Part shown: in pieces, positions 54,506-63,419 of the stretch | How positions within the stretch are numbered: the stretch's first letter is position 1 | Layout of the letters: each line of letters starts with the position of its first letter | Assembly: GCF_003148765.1 (NCBI RefSeq) | Contig: NZ_QGGV01000006.1 | Span: 186,001 to 250,000, forward strand | Direction: 5' to 3' | Length of the DNA: 64,000 nucleotides | From: Silicimonas algicola | GTDB taxonomy: Bacteria > Pseudomonadota > Alphaproteobacteria > Rhodobacterales > Rhodobacteraceae | Program-made: the position numbers and the translations under genes | Notes under the pieces: generated by a model | What the model was told of the DNA's origin: nothing | Database searches by the model: none | The model's input: only the letters and a program-made list of their open reading frames with translations

Positions 54506-54749
54506 ACTGCAGGTGCGAGCGGTATCTCCGGATATGCGCTTGCACCACCTCGCTACGGATATTCTATCGAAGATTTGGCTCGTCACTGTAAATCCTTAAT
54601 TCGGGACGGTCCTCGACTGCGGATGCATGGCGAGGAAAAGACTGGAAAACCGCGCCGCTCCGCTTCAAAACCTTCCCTGATGCTATCCGGAGCCCACCGG
54701 AGGCCGTGGCTCATGTCGCAGGTCGACTTGCTGCCCCACGCACGGAGCG
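54506..54749. other. Intergenic region before the glycan cluster
   Basis: These 244 bases hold no gene that I can support. A GGAG ribosome site for 54750 lies at the right end. No strong terminator or palindrome is evident; the promoter of the glycan cluster should lie here. Confidence 0.4.
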
Positions 54750-55883
54750 ATGCGAGATATGCAGGGATGGAAGCTGCGGCGAGAACTCCGGCGACTGGCG
54801 CGGCAGCTTCACGGCGCGCTCACCTCTCCGCTTGAAGCTGTCGTCCGGGCACGTCGGTCGCGTGCCGTATTGTTCGGTTCTGAGCGGTCCACAATTCTCG
54901 GCGGGACGAAGGTCGCAATCTTCGTACTTTATCAGCCCGGTGGCGTCCCGGAGAGTGTGTTTGCGACCGTTGGATACCTCGCAAGCGCGGGCTATGGCGT
55001 CATCGCGGTCTCAAATGCGCCTCTCGGCGATGTGGACCGTGAGCGGCTCAAAGCGGTAACGGTCGATGTCGTCGAGCGGCCGAATTTCGGTTACGACTTC
55101 GGAGCATACCAGGAGGTTATCCTGTCGCTCCAGGATCGGATCGAGCACATCGAAGCGCTTCTGCTGATGAACGACAGCGTCTGGTTTCCATTTCTGCAGG
55201 ACGGCGTCTCGATCCGAGCCGTCGAGGAACTGCCGCTCGACGTCGTCGCAGCGCAAATTTTTGGCGAACGGCTGCTTGCGACAGGGCGCTCGCCGCGTTC
55301 ATACCCGATCTTGGGATCGTATTTTCTTCTTTTCCGGAAGCCAGCCCTTGCCCATCCCGTCTTCCTCGATTTCTGGCGCGCCTACAGAATGAGCTCGAAC
55401 AAGGACAAGACCGTGAGACGCGGAGAGCGGGAGTTGTCCCGGCGCCTTCAGGACGCAGGGCTGGCCTGTGGCGGGCTTCTCTCAGACAGACAGTTCGAGG
55501 AGACTTTGAGAAGCCTTTCGGGCGAGAGATTGCGACAGGCCGTTGAGGAACTGGTTTGCCTGTCGTCTGCTGCCGAACGGAGCCGGTCCGACTTGCTTTG
55601 CGCAACCGGCGATGTGGGCGAGCAGATGCGGGCGCTCCTTCTCGACGTCTCGGCGACCAAGAACGTTCTCGGCTCCTCGCCGCTTGTGTGTCTCGAGGTG
55701 ATGCGGGCAGGTTTTATCAAGAAGAACAACGACATGCTCTATCGCCTGGCTCGCCAGAGGATCGCGGACGCGCTGGAACAGGGCCGTCTCGCCGATGCGA
55801 ACCCCATCATGGCCCGTGAACTTCTGGAGCGCGCCGCGCTGGACAGAGGCAAGCCTGAGCTTGCAGCGGCAGTCCCTGCGTGA
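54750..55883 (+). CDS. Rhamnan synthesis F-like protein (RgpF family)
   Basis: A 377-residue protein with the RgpF (rhamnan synthesis protein F) core, seen as VERPNFGYDFGAYQEV near residue 110 and LLLMNDSVWFPF near 137, followed by PILGSYFLLFRKPAL near 185. RgpF-like proteins take part in building cell-surface polysaccharides and appear in lipopolysaccharide clusters of alphaproteobacteria. The extra C-terminal region (about 230-377) is helical. It is the first gene of a four-gene rightward operon with glycosyltransferases and an FAD oxidoreductase, coupled to the next gene by a GTGA overlap. Confidence 0.75.
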   Translation: MRDMQGWKLRRELRRLARQLHGALTSPLEAVVRARRSRAVLFGSERSTILGGTKVAIFVLYQPGGVPESVFATVGYLASAGYGVIAVSNAPLGDVDRERLKAVTVDVVERPNFGYDFGAYQEVILSLQDRIEHIEALLLMNDSVWFPFLQDGVSIRAVEELPLDVVAAQIFGERLLATGRSPRSYPILGSYFLLFRKPALAHPVFLDFWRAYRMSSNKDKTVRRGERELSRRLQDAGLACGGLLSDRQFEETLRSLSGERLRQAVEELVCLSSAAERSRSDLLCATGDVGEQMRALLLDVSATKNVLGSSPLVCLEVMRAGFIKKNNDMLYRLARQRIADALEQGRLADANPIMARELLERAALDRGKPELAAAVPA

Positions 55884-56746
55884 GCCCGGGTGAGCCAACC
55901 TCTGGGCGCATCGTTTGCGTTGCCGAGGCGGATCTGCGTTTCCGCGACCAGACCATACGTTGGTTCCTCTCCCTGACGCAATTGGCCAAGGTGCCCGTCG
56001 AGCGGTTGTCGCTCGTCTTCGCGGGCGTGGGCGAGCCGCCGGCCTGGGCGATGCCGTTTCGGCGGGCGGGGCTCGACCTCGGCACCGTCTCCCGCTTCGA
56101 CGGTCGCAGCCCGCACTGCAACAAGATCGAGGCTTTGACCTACGCGGCGAAGCTCACGGCTGGTCCGGTGGTCGTGACCGATTGCGATATGGCGTTCCTG
56201 GAGGACCCGCTCGGCTTTCCCCAAGCTGCCGCCGCGGTCTCAGCCAAGCCGGTGGATCGTTCGAATCCTCCACTTCGGATCCTCGACACGCTCCTACGTG
56301 AGGCTGGCCTGCCGAAGCCGAGGACGACCCGGATTGCGGCTAAGCCCTGGCAGCGCACCTACCGAGGGAACTGCAACGGCGGCCTTGCCATCGTCGGTCC
56401 CGGCGTCTCAGGCCAGCTCGCCGAACGGTGGGCGTTCCGGGCCCGGTGGCTGCTGGATCGACGGAAAATTCTGGAAGGCTGGGCGGTCCACGTGGACCAG
56501 GTTGCCATGTTCCTTGCCATCGTGGACCTCGATCTGGAGATTGTGCCACTTGGGACGCGCCACAATTTTCCCATGCACCGGCGCCCGCCCGTATTTCCCG
56601 TCGATCCTGCGGCCCTGCATTACCACGACCGCGTGGACGGGCAGGGCTCCCTTCTCCCCGTCGGCCGAGGCGCCATCGATCGCCGGATCGACCAAGTGAA
56701 CCGCATCCACTTGGCAGAACGATCGCAACTGGAGGTGCCCGCATGA
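55880..56746 (+). CDS. Glycosyltransferase-like protein with DCD motif
   Basis: A 288-residue cytoplasmic protein without signal or membrane segments. A GT-A-like nucleotide-sugar site is suggested by VVVTDCDMAFLEDPLG near residue 92, with the acidic DxD (DCD) that binds the metal. NCNGGLAIVGPGVS near 162 and HNFPMHRR near 230 could complete the acceptor side. It is coupled to both neighbours by four-base overlaps. It belongs with the surface-glycan cluster. I cannot name the family; it is probably a hexosyltransferase acting on an undecaprenyl- or lipid-linked acceptor. Confidence 0.62.
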   Translation: MSPGEPTSGRIVCVAEADLRFRDQTIRWFLSLTQLAKVPVERLSLVFAGVGEPPAWAMPFRRAGLDLGTVSRFDGRSPHCNKIEALTYAAKLTAGPVVVTDCDMAFLEDPLGFPQAAAAVSAKPVDRSNPPLRILDTLLREAGLPKPRTTRIAAKPWQRTYRGNCNGGLAIVGPGVSGQLAERWAFRARWLLDRRKILEGWAVHVDQVAMFLAIVDLDLEIVPLGTRHNFPMHRRPPVFPVDPAALHYHDRVDGQGSLLPVGRGAIDRRIDQVNRIHLAERSQLEVPA

Positions 56747-57948
56747 GTGACGCTCAGGTCCTCGTCGCCGGGGGTGGCCTGACCGGCAGTCTCGCCGCCT
56801 GCATGCTGCACGACCGTGGCGCCAAGATCGCCATCGTGGACGCGGCGGGCGAGGTCATGCAGCGGGCCAGCCGCTGGAACGAAGGCAAGATCCATCTGGG
56901 ATACACCTACGTCGGAACGGACAGCACGCAGACGGCCGAACTGATGCTCGCAGGCGCCGCAACGTTCCTGCCGACCATCGAACGCGTGACCGGGGCGGCC
57001 ATTCCGGACCAGGCATTCACCAGCCCGATCACCTACATCGTCGACAGGAACTCGCTTTTCCCGCCCGATGTGCTGTGGGCCCGCAGTTGCGCCGTACATG
57101 CGCTTGTGAGAGCCGCGGCAGACGGGGCGCCTGGACTGATACCAGGCGGAGCGGACTGCGCAACGATGGTGCGGCTCGACCCGGACGAGGCGGCCGAGGC
57201 CACGGGCCAGCAGAACATCGCTGCCGCATGGACCACGCCGGAACGGGCGCTTTCGGCTCGCGTGCTCTCGGAGCAGATCGAAGTGGCTGTCCGAGCGCGC
57301 GGCATTCCGGTCATTCCCGGGCGAGTGGTGCGGGTTGCGAGGACCGCTGACCAGTGGCGAATGGAACTTGAATCCGGAGAGTCCCTGCAGGCACCCTCCA
57401 TCGTAAACGCCCTCTGGGAGAGCCGGAGTGCGATCGACGCCGGGCTCGCGCCCGCGGCCCCGACGTCGATCCGATGGAAGGCGGGCGTCTTCGCGACGGG
57501 CCAGACGGCCTTCGCGGGCGTCGCGCCGTCGACGAGGATTCTTGGCGCTTACGGCGATGTCACGCCCTATGCCAATGGCGACGTCTATCTGAGCTGGTAT
57601 CCAAGCAACATGATTGCGCGGTCCGACACCGGGACAGCCCCGGATGTTCCGGCCTTCGACGAGACTGTCATGAAGCGTCGCACGCTCGAGGGACTTCGGC
57701 TTCCGCACGACATCCTCCTCGAAGGGGACGGCCGTGTGGAGGTGCGTGGAGGCTATGTCGTCGCTCGCGGGCATGGCGACATCCGTGTGAAGGAGAGCCC
57801 GCTCCACGACCGAAGCCGCGCCTTCGCGACCGAACTGGCGCCAGGGTATGTAAGCGTGGACACAGGCAAGCTCACGACGGCGCCTCTTCTTGCCGAACGT
57901 GCGGCGCGCCTGGCTCTGGCCCATCTCGAAATCGGAGACTTCGCGTGA
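56743..57948 (+). CDS. FAD-dependent oxidoreductase in glycan cluster
   Basis: A 401-residue protein with an N-terminal dinucleotide-binding fold: VLVAGGGLTGSLAACMLHDRG (residues about 6-25, GxGxxG-type) and an acidic end of strand two (IVDAA near 34). It belongs broadly to the DAO/GMC-like FAD fold. The RWNEGKIHLGYTY stretch near 48 would lie near the flavin. Its place between two glycosyltransferase genes, with four-base overlaps on both sides, implies a redox step on a sugar. Sugar-ring oxidation or a UDP-galactopyranose-mutase-like role are possibilities; the sequence does not settle it. Confidence 0.75.
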   Translation: MSDAQVLVAGGGLTGSLAACMLHDRGAKIAIVDAAGEVMQRASRWNEGKIHLGYTYVGTDSTQTAELMLAGAATFLPTIERVTGAAIPDQAFTSPITYIVDRNSLFPPDVLWARSCAVHALVRAAADGAPGLIPGGADCATMVRLDPDEAAEATGQQNIAAAWTTPERALSARVLSEQIEVAVRARGIPVIPGRVVRVARTADQWRMELESGESLQAPSIVNALWESRSAIDAGLAPAAPTSIRWKAGVFATGQTAFAGVAPSTRILGAYGDVTPYANGDVYLSWYPSNMIARSDTGTAPDVPAFDETVMKRRTLEGLRLPHDILLEGDGRVEVRGGYVVARGHGDIRVKESPLHDRSRAFATELAPGYVSVDTGKLTTAPLLAERAARLALAHLEIGDFA

Positions 57949-58913
57949 CCGCAAGACTGCTGACTGTCCTGGTTCCGGCTTACCGTCCGGATCGCATCGT
58001 GGAAACGGTTCAGAGCCTGGCCGACCAAGGGTTCCAGGACTTCGTGGTGCGGGTCGGATACGATCGTGCGGACGACTATGAGCCACCGGATCTGCCGAGG
58101 GCGCAGTTTGATCTCGACGTCGTCCAGCACCCGCGACGGATGGGCTGGGTCGGCAACGCGAACGCGCTTCTGGCAACTGTGGATACGCCCTATTTCGTTG
58201 TGGTGGCGCATGACGACACTCTGTCGCAGACCTTCCTTGCCGACGCGGTTGAAGCCATGGAGCGCGAGCCCGATGCCGTCGTCGTTCATGGCGTCACAGA
58301 GCATCGAGGGATGGTCCGCGCCGGAGAGGTGTCGCAGACTGACGCGATCGTCGGCTCGGCCTTCGAGAGAATGTCCGAGTTCATCCGCCGGGGACCGCAT
58401 CGCGCCGAGCTGGGCTGGCGGGGGCTGATCCGTCGCGAAGCGCTACCGACGGTGCCGCACCTTCGGACCAGGCTCTCCGACGGGCAGTTCTCGAACACCC
58501 TCTTCGCTCTCGAGCTTCTGTGTTACGGGGAGTCCGTGTCGTTGGACGGGATCCGCTACATCAAGAACACGTCCTCCAAAGGACTTAGCCGGGATCTTGT
58601 CAGCCGGTCAGCGGACGCGAAGTCACGGATGCTGGCGGACAACCTCGCCTGCCTTGCCGATGCGTTGGCAGCGGCCGGGGACCGGCTGGACCTCGACCAG
58701 CGCGAGCACCTTCTGACCGAGTACGCCCACTGGCTCCTGAAGCTGCAGGGGCCGTGGAACATTCTCGCCGACGAGAAGGATTCAAGCCGCAGGAAGCTTC
58801 GCGACGTCCGCGGGCAGGTCGCCAGCTTCGTGGCTCGGGCGCTGCTCAGTTCCGTGAGCGGACATGCTCGACCCACGGATGAAACGCCGGCCTCAGAGCG
58901 CCGTTCTTCTTGA
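57945..58913 (+). CDS. Family 2 glycosyltransferase
   Basis: A 322-residue GT-A glycosyltransferase. It opens with TVLVPAYRPDRIVETVQSLADQ (residues about 7-28), typical of GT2, and has a VVVAHDDTLSQTF stretch near 87 in place of the classical DxD (HDD), then GWRGLIRREALPT near 162. It starts with GTG overlapping the FAD oxidoreductase stop. It is the fourth gene of the glycan operon. Its last 68 bases overlap the end of the convergent sulfotransferase gene, which is unusual. Confidence 0.82.
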   Translation: MTARLLTVLVPAYRPDRIVETVQSLADQGFQDFVVRVGYDRADDYEPPDLPRAQFDLDVVQHPRRMGWVGNANALLATVDTPYFVVVAHDDTLSQTFLADAVEAMEREPDAVVVHGVTEHRGMVRAGEVSQTDAIVGSAFERMSEFIRRGPHRAELGWRGLIRREALPTVPHLRTRLSDGQFSNTLFALELLCYGESVSLDGIRYIKNTSSKGLSRDLVSRSADAKSRMLADNLACLADALAAAGDRLDLDQREHLLTEYAHWLLKLQGPWNILADEKDSSRRKLRDVRGQVASFVARALLSSVSGHARPTDETPASERRSS

Positions 58914-59874
58914 AGACGGCGCGACGGAATGGCCGTCGCACCGTTTCGCCCTGCTCGAACAGAAGGGCGCGCATCCAAGGCCTCGGCATTCCGTCCGCGC
59001 GGAAGCCAAGGAAAGTTAGAAACGGATGGACGCGTCGAAATGCCTGTCGGCGCGCCTCGTCCAAGCGCCGGTCGATGCCGGGCGTTGCCTCGTCCAGGTC
59101 GCGGGCGATGGCGCGCAGCCGCTCCAGATCGTCCGGCCGTTGCGAACCCGCCGCCATTCGAAGGAATATCCGGTGCGCTTCCTCAGCCCGGAAGGGTAGC
59201 GGAGCGTCGAGTTGGGCGGTGCGTCCCATGAGCCTGCTTTCGATGAAGCTCGCATCAACGTCTGGCGCCGTAGGTCGATCCCCTGCAATCCCGAGCTGCA
59301 TCTCCAGATCTCGAAGCTGACCGACGGGGTCCTCCATCAGCCGATCGACCGCGACGAAGGCCCTCGTCACCGATCGGCTCCTGCGCTCGGCTTCGAGCAT
59401 GTGGCGAAGCCAGCAGGCAACGCCATGTTCGATATCAAGACCGTCGCGCGCTTGCAGTGACCGTGCCACGTCGGCGGGGGAACGGCAGACGATCGCGACC
59501 CGGGCGGACCAGCCGGCCCCCTCGGCGCAGGACAGCCAGAAGGGCAGATGCAGGCTCGTCCTCGGATCCTTGACGATGATGGTCGGCTTGGCGGGAAAGG
59601 CCGCGGTCAGGACCGACCCGGCGACGGCGGTCTCGTGTGCGTCCTGTATGTCAGCGACGGGTCGAGTGTGGAACCATTGGCGGCATCCCAGTCCAAGGAG
59701 CCGCTCGTTCAGGTCGACCACTTCACGCGCCTCGAAGGTGCCTTTCACGTTGTCGGGCGACGTCGGCAGCGGGTTCAGCGGTCCTGCATGCCCCGATTGA
59801 ACCAGCGCGCCCGCAAGCGCACTGGTCCCGCTTCGATGCATGCCGACCACGAATACGACGACCTTGTTGCCCAT
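58846..59874 (-). CDS. Sulfotransferase family protein
   Basis: A 342-residue P-loop sulfotransferase that would transfer sulfate from PAPS to a sugar or similar acceptor. The 5'-phosphosulfate loop GMHRSGTSALAGAL is at residues 11-24 and the 3'-phosphate-binding region includes VAIVCRSPADVARSL (about 125). It is convergent with the glycan operon and may sulfate the glycan made there. The C-terminus overlaps the end of the GT2 gene by 68 bases, so one C-terminus might be shorter than annotated. Only the first half shows strong family features. Confidence 0.78.
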   Translation of the reverse strand: MGNKVVVFVVGMHRSGTSALAGALVQSGHAGPLNPLPTSPDNVKGTFEAREVVDLNERLLGLGCRQWFHTRPVADIQDAHETAVAGSVLTAAFPAKPTIIVKDPRTSLHLPFWLSCAEGAGWSARVAIVCRSPADVARSLQARDGLDIEHGVACWLRHMLEAERRSRSVTRAFVAVDRLMEDPVGQLRDLEMQLGIAGDRPTAPDVDASFIESRLMGRTAQLDAPLPFRAEEAHRIFLRMAAGSQRPDDLERLRAIARDLDEATPGIDRRLDEARRQAFRRVHPFLTFLGFRADGMPRPWMRALLFEQGETVRRPFRRAVFKKNGALRPAFHPWVEHVRSRN

Positions 59875-59942
59875 CGCGAGAGCATGGCATTCGTCTTGCG
59901 GCCAATCACGCGAAATGAGCGTCTGGGACGCCCGATGTTCCT

Positions 59943-61316
59943 CTAACTCAATGTCGCTTCGACGGCGCGAACTGTCGCCTCGACAACCTTGTCTGCCTCT
60001 TCACGCGTCAGGCAAAGCGGCGGGGCGAAGCCCAGGATGTCGCCCTGCGGCATGGCGCGGGCAATGACCCTGTCCTGAGCCAAGAGCGTAGCGGCCATCT
60101 GCGGGACCAGCTTGCGCGCGGGGTCGAAGGGCCGCCGCGTGTCGCGGTCCTCAACGAACTCAACCGCACAGAGCATCCCCTCGCCGCGCACCTCTCCCAC
60201 GTTCGGGTGGTCGGCAAGCGCCTCGCGCATCGTCCGGTTGAGGTAGCCGCCGACGTCGCCCGCGTTGGAGACGAGGCCCAGCTCGTCGATGAGCCGGAGG
60301 TTCGCGACCCCGGCGGCCGCCCCGATCGGGTGGGCGGAATAGGTCCAGCCGTGCCCGATGGGACCCAACGCGTCGGTGCCCTGTTCCAGCACTTTCCAGA
60401 CGCGGTCCGAGACGATGGAACCCGAGAGCGGCGCATAGGCCGACGTCAGACCCTTCGCGATAGTGATGATGTCGGCTTCGATCCCGTAGTGGTCCGAACC
60501 GAACATCGACCCCAGCCGCCCGAAGCCGGTCACGACCTCGTCCGCTATGAGAAGGATGTCGTGCCGGCGCAGCACGGTCTGGATGGCCTCCCAGTAGCCC
60601 GCCGGCGGCGGAACGATCCCGCCCGTGCCCAGCACCGGCTCGCCGATGAAGGCGGCGATGGTGTCGGCACCCTCGCGGTCGATCAGCGTCTCCAGCTCGG
60701 CCACGCAATGCGCGGTGAAGTCGGCTTCGGTCATCTCGGCCTTCGGGCGGCGATAGTAGTAGGGCGCCTCGGTGTGGATCACCTGCGGCAGCGGCAGATC
60801 GAACGCCTTGTGGAACAACTCGAGCCCGGTGAGCGAGCCGGTCATCAGCCCCGATCCGTGATATCCGCGCCAGCGCGAGATGATCTTCTTCTTCTCGGGC
60901 CGCCCGAGCACGTTGTTGTAGTACCAGACGAGCTTGACGTTCGTCTCGTTCGCATCCGACCCGCCGAGACCGAAATAGACCTTCGACATGTTGGAGGGCG
61001 CGCGGTCGAGGATCATCTTCGCCAGCGTGATCGACACTTCGGTGCCGTGACCGACATAGGCGTGATAGTAGGCGAGCTCCTTCGCCTGCGCGGCGATGGC
61101 CTCGGCGATCTCGGGCCGGCCGTAGCCTACGTTCACGCAATAGAGCCCGGCGAAGGCGTCGAGAAATCGGGTGCCGTCGCGGTCCTCGATATAGACGCCG
61201 TCTCCGCCGCGCATGATCCGCGTCGTGGTCTCGCCGCGCGCGTGTTGGGCGAGGTGCGTCGAGGGGTGGAAGAAGTTCTCGCGGTCCCAAAGGGCCAGTT
61301 GGTCGTTTGTCAGCAT
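59943..61316 (-). CDS. Class III aminotransferase (probable L-2,4-diaminobutyrate transaminase, ectoine catabolism)
   Basis: A 457-residue PLP enzyme. The PLP lysine lies in [16 protein letters not shown] (K near 285), with [17 protein letters not shown] near 120 and [15 protein letters not shown] near 255. It is close to omega-amino acid:pyruvate transaminases. In the R. pomeroyi ectoine operon an aminotransferase (atf) follows ssd and asnC; here the order asnC-ssd-aminotransferase on the minus strand is the same. It would convert L-2,4-diaminobutyrate to aspartate-4-semialdehyde (DoeD role). The family is certain; the substrate is inferred from synteny. Confidence 0.82.
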   Translation of the reverse strand: MLTNDQLALWDRENFFHPSTHLAQHARGETTTRIMRGGDGVYIEDRDGTRFLDAFAGLYCVNVGYGRPEIAEAIAAQAKELAYYHAYVGHGTEVSITLAKMILDRAPSNMSKVYFGLGGSDANETNVKLVWYYNNVLGRPEKKKIISRWRGYHGSGLMTGSLTGLELFHKAFDLPLPQVIHTEAPYYYRRPKAEMTEADFTAHCVAELETLIDREGADTIAAFIGEPVLGTGGIVPPPAGYWEAIQTVLRRHDILLIADEVVTGFGRLGSMFGSDHYGIEADIITIAKGLTSAYAPLSGSIVSDRVWKVLEQGTDALGPIGHGWTYSAHPIGAAAGVANLRLIDELGLVSNAGDVGGYLNRTMREALADHPNVGEVRGEGMLCAVEFVEDRDTRRPFDPARKLVPQMAATLLAQDRVIARAMPQGDILGFAPPLCLTREEADKVVEATVRAVEATLS

Positions 61317-61346
61317 GGTGGTTCCTTCCTAAAGCCCCAGACTGGT

Positions 61347-62822
61347 TCAAGCCCAGTCGCGGCACACATATTTGACCTCGGTGAATTCCTCCATCCCGAG
61401 GCGCGAGCCCTCGCGGCCGAGGCCTGACTGCTTCATGCCGCCGAAGGGAATGGGCGGGCCGGTCACCTTCGTCCGGTTCACTGCGACCATCCCGTATTGA
61501 AGCGCGCGCGACAGCCGGTAAATCCGGCGCGGGTCGGAGGTGTGCAGGTAGGCGACGAGGCCGTATTCGGTGTCGTTGGCACGTCCGAGAACCTCGTCCT
61601 CGGTGTCGAAGGGCAGGATCGCCGCGACGGGACCGAAGGTCTCCTCGCGCAGGATCGCGGCGCCTTCGGGGACATCGGTCAGGACGGTCGGCGCATAGAA
61701 CAGCGGGCCGAGCGGAAGCCTCCGCCCGCCGCAGGCAAGACGCGCGCCGCGGCCCAGCGCGTCGGCGACATGAGCCTCCTGCTTGGCGACGGTCGCCTCG
61801 TTCATCAGGGGGCCGATGTCGCCGTCATCCATTCCCGGCGCGACGCGCAGCGCCTCGGTCGCCGCAACGAACCTCTCGCAAAAGGCGTCGTAGACTGGCC
61901 GCTCCACATAGATGCGGTTGGCGGCAAGGCAGTCCTGACCGGATGTCGCGAACTTGGCCTTCATCGTCTCGGCGACAGCAGTGTCGAGGTCGGCGTCCGC
62001 GAAGACGATGACCGGCGCGTGGCCGCCCAGCTCGAGCACCAGCCGCTTCACCGTGTCGGCCGACTGACGGTAAAGAAGCCGCCCCACCTCGGTCGATCCG
62101 GTAAAGGACAAGGCGCGGACGCGGGCATCGCGCGTCCAGGGCTCGACGATCTCGGGCGCATGGCCGGTCACGATGTTGAAGACGCCCGGCGGCAGGCCCG
62201 CGCGCTCGGCAAGCTCGGCGAGCGCGAGGGCCGAATAGGGCGTCTCGGCGGAGGGGTGGCAAACCACAGTGCAACCGGCGGCAAGCGCGGCAGCCGCCTT
62301 GCGCGTCAGCATCGCGCAGGGAAAGTTCCAGGGAGTGACGAGAGCAGCGACCCCCACCGGCTCGCGCCACAGCTCGACCTCGGCGTCGGGAAGGTGGCTC
62401 GTCACCCCCTCGATGTTCGGACGCTTCGCCTCCTCCGAGTAGAACTCGACGAAGGCGGCGCCGTAATCGATCTCGCCCTGCGCCTCCGACAGCGGTTTGC
62501 CCTGCTCCAGGGTCATGATCCGGGCGAGGTCTTCGCGGTTGGCCGCGATCTCGTCGAACCAGCGGCGAAGCAGCCGGGCGCGGTCCTGCGGCAAGCGTCC
62601 CGCCCAGCCGGCGAAGGCCGCCTGCGCCGCGTCCACGGCGATTGTCGCCTCCTCACCCGACAGCTTTGCCACGTCGCCCAGCGTGTCTTCCGTCGCCGGA
62701 TCGGTGACCCGGAACGTTGCGCCTGACGCGGCGTCGCGCCACTTGCCGCCGACATAGGCGAAGGACCGGACAAGCCGCTTGTCCGCGATATCGGCGCGTG
62801 CCGAGAGTGCCGTGGCGGTCAT
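61347..62822 (-). CDS. NAD-dependent succinate/aspartate-semialdehyde dehydrogenase (aldehyde dehydrogenase family)
   Basis: A 491-residue aldehyde dehydrogenase of the GabD/DoeC type. The cofactor segment FTGSTEVGRLL is near residue 240, the catalytic glutamate in LELGGHAPVIVF near 263, and the catalytic cysteine in SGQDCLAANRIYVE near 300. In ectoine degradation such an enzyme oxidises aspartate-4-semialdehyde to aspartate. It lies 113 bases after the AsnC-type regulator gene, and a 15-bp palindrome (62896-62910) sits in that gap. Succinate semialdehyde is the alternative substrate if the locus is not ectoine-related. Confidence 0.85.
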   Translation of the reverse strand: MTATALSARADIADKRLVRSFAYVGGKWRDAASGATFRVTDPATEDTLGDVAKLSGEEATIAVDAAQAAFAGWAGRLPQDRARLLRRWFDEIAANREDLARIMTLEQGKPLSEAQGEIDYGAAFVEFYSEEAKRPNIEGVTSHLPDAEVELWREPVGVAALVTPWNFPCAMLTRKAAAALAAGCTVVCHPSAETPYSALALAELAERAGLPPGVFNIVTGHAPEIVEPWTRDARVRALSFTGSTEVGRLLYRQSADTVKRLVLELGGHAPVIVFADADLDTAVAETMKAKFATSGQDCLAANRIYVERPVYDAFCERFVAATEALRVAPGMDDGDIGPLMNEATVAKQEAHVADALGRGARLACGGRRLPLGPLFYAPTVLTDVPEGAAILREETFGPVAAILPFDTEDEVLGRANDTEYGLVAYLHTSDPRRIYRLSRALQYGMVAVNRTKVTGPPIPFGGMKQSGLGREGSRLGMEEFTEVKYVCRDWA

Positions 62823-62895
62823 CGTTCGCTCCTCCTCGCTGACGTCAGTATGGGGCGTCTCAAGGGGTCGATGCGGCTGTTCTCGCGGCGCGTTG

Positions 62896-62910
62896 CAGAG
62901 GAATCCTCTG
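62896..62910. promoter_or_regulatory. AsnC/Lrp-type operator upstream of the semialdehyde dehydrogenase gene
   Basis: CAGAGGA-A-TCCTCTG is a perfect 15-bp palindrome with the YAG-N9-CTR edges of Lrp-family sites. It lies 74 bases before the dehydrogenase start and just behind the asnC-like gene. Confidence 0.5.
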
Positions 62911-62935
62911 GCAGCGGCCTATACGTCAGGCAAGG

Positions 62936-63415
62936 TCACCCGGCGGCCAGCAGCACTTCGAACGGCGGCGGCGACGGCCCTTTCACCGGCTTCGTCACGA
63001 TGTAGGTGAAATAGCGGGCAAGCCCGATCCGGGCGTCGAGCATCGTGTCGATGAACCGCTGGTAGGCGTCGATGTCGCGGGTGACGATCTGGAGGAGATA
63101 GTCGAACCCGCCGCCCAACGCCCAGCAGGCCACGACCTCGTCATAGCGCCGCATCGCGTCTTCGAAGCTGCGGAAGCGGGCCGCGGTGTGGTCAGCCAGT
63201 TCGGCTGCCACGAAGACCGTCACATGCGGCCCGAGCTTCTTCAGCGCGATCTCGGCGCGATAGCCCTCGATCAGGCCCGCCTGTTCCAGCCGGCGCATCC
63301 GGTCCCAGCACGGCGTCGGCGACAGACCCACGCGCTCGGCCAGCGCCGTCTTGGCGATCCGTCCTTCAGTGGACAGGACTCGCAGAATGGCAATATCACG
63401 CGCGTCGAGTTTCAT
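62936..63415 (-). CDS. Lrp/AsnC family transcriptional regulator
   Basis: A 159-residue regulator with an N-terminal helix-turn-helix (about 5-55; GLSPTPCWDRMRRLEQAGL) and a C-terminal RAM ligand-binding domain (about 65-150). It sits between the cyclodeaminase-like gene (4-base gap) and the dehydrogenase gene, as the AsnC/DoeX regulator does in alphaproteobacterial ectoine operons. It is probably induced by an ectoine-degradation intermediate. The palindrome at 62896-62910 is its likely target. Confidence 0.88.
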   Translation of the reverse strand: MKLDARDIAILRVLSTEGRIAKTALAERVGLSPTPCWDRMRRLEQAGLIEGYRAEIALKKLGPHVTVFVAAELADHTAARFRSFEDAMRRYDEVVACWALGGGFDYLLQIVTRDIDAYQRFIDTMLDARIGLARYFTYIVTKPVKGPSPPPFEVLLAAG

Positions 63416-63419
63416 GGCG

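Noticed and set aside
59919-59931. GCGTC-TGG-GACGC stem between aminotransferase and sulfotransferase genes as a terminator
   Set aside because: Only a 5-bp stem with no U-tract; too weak to call.
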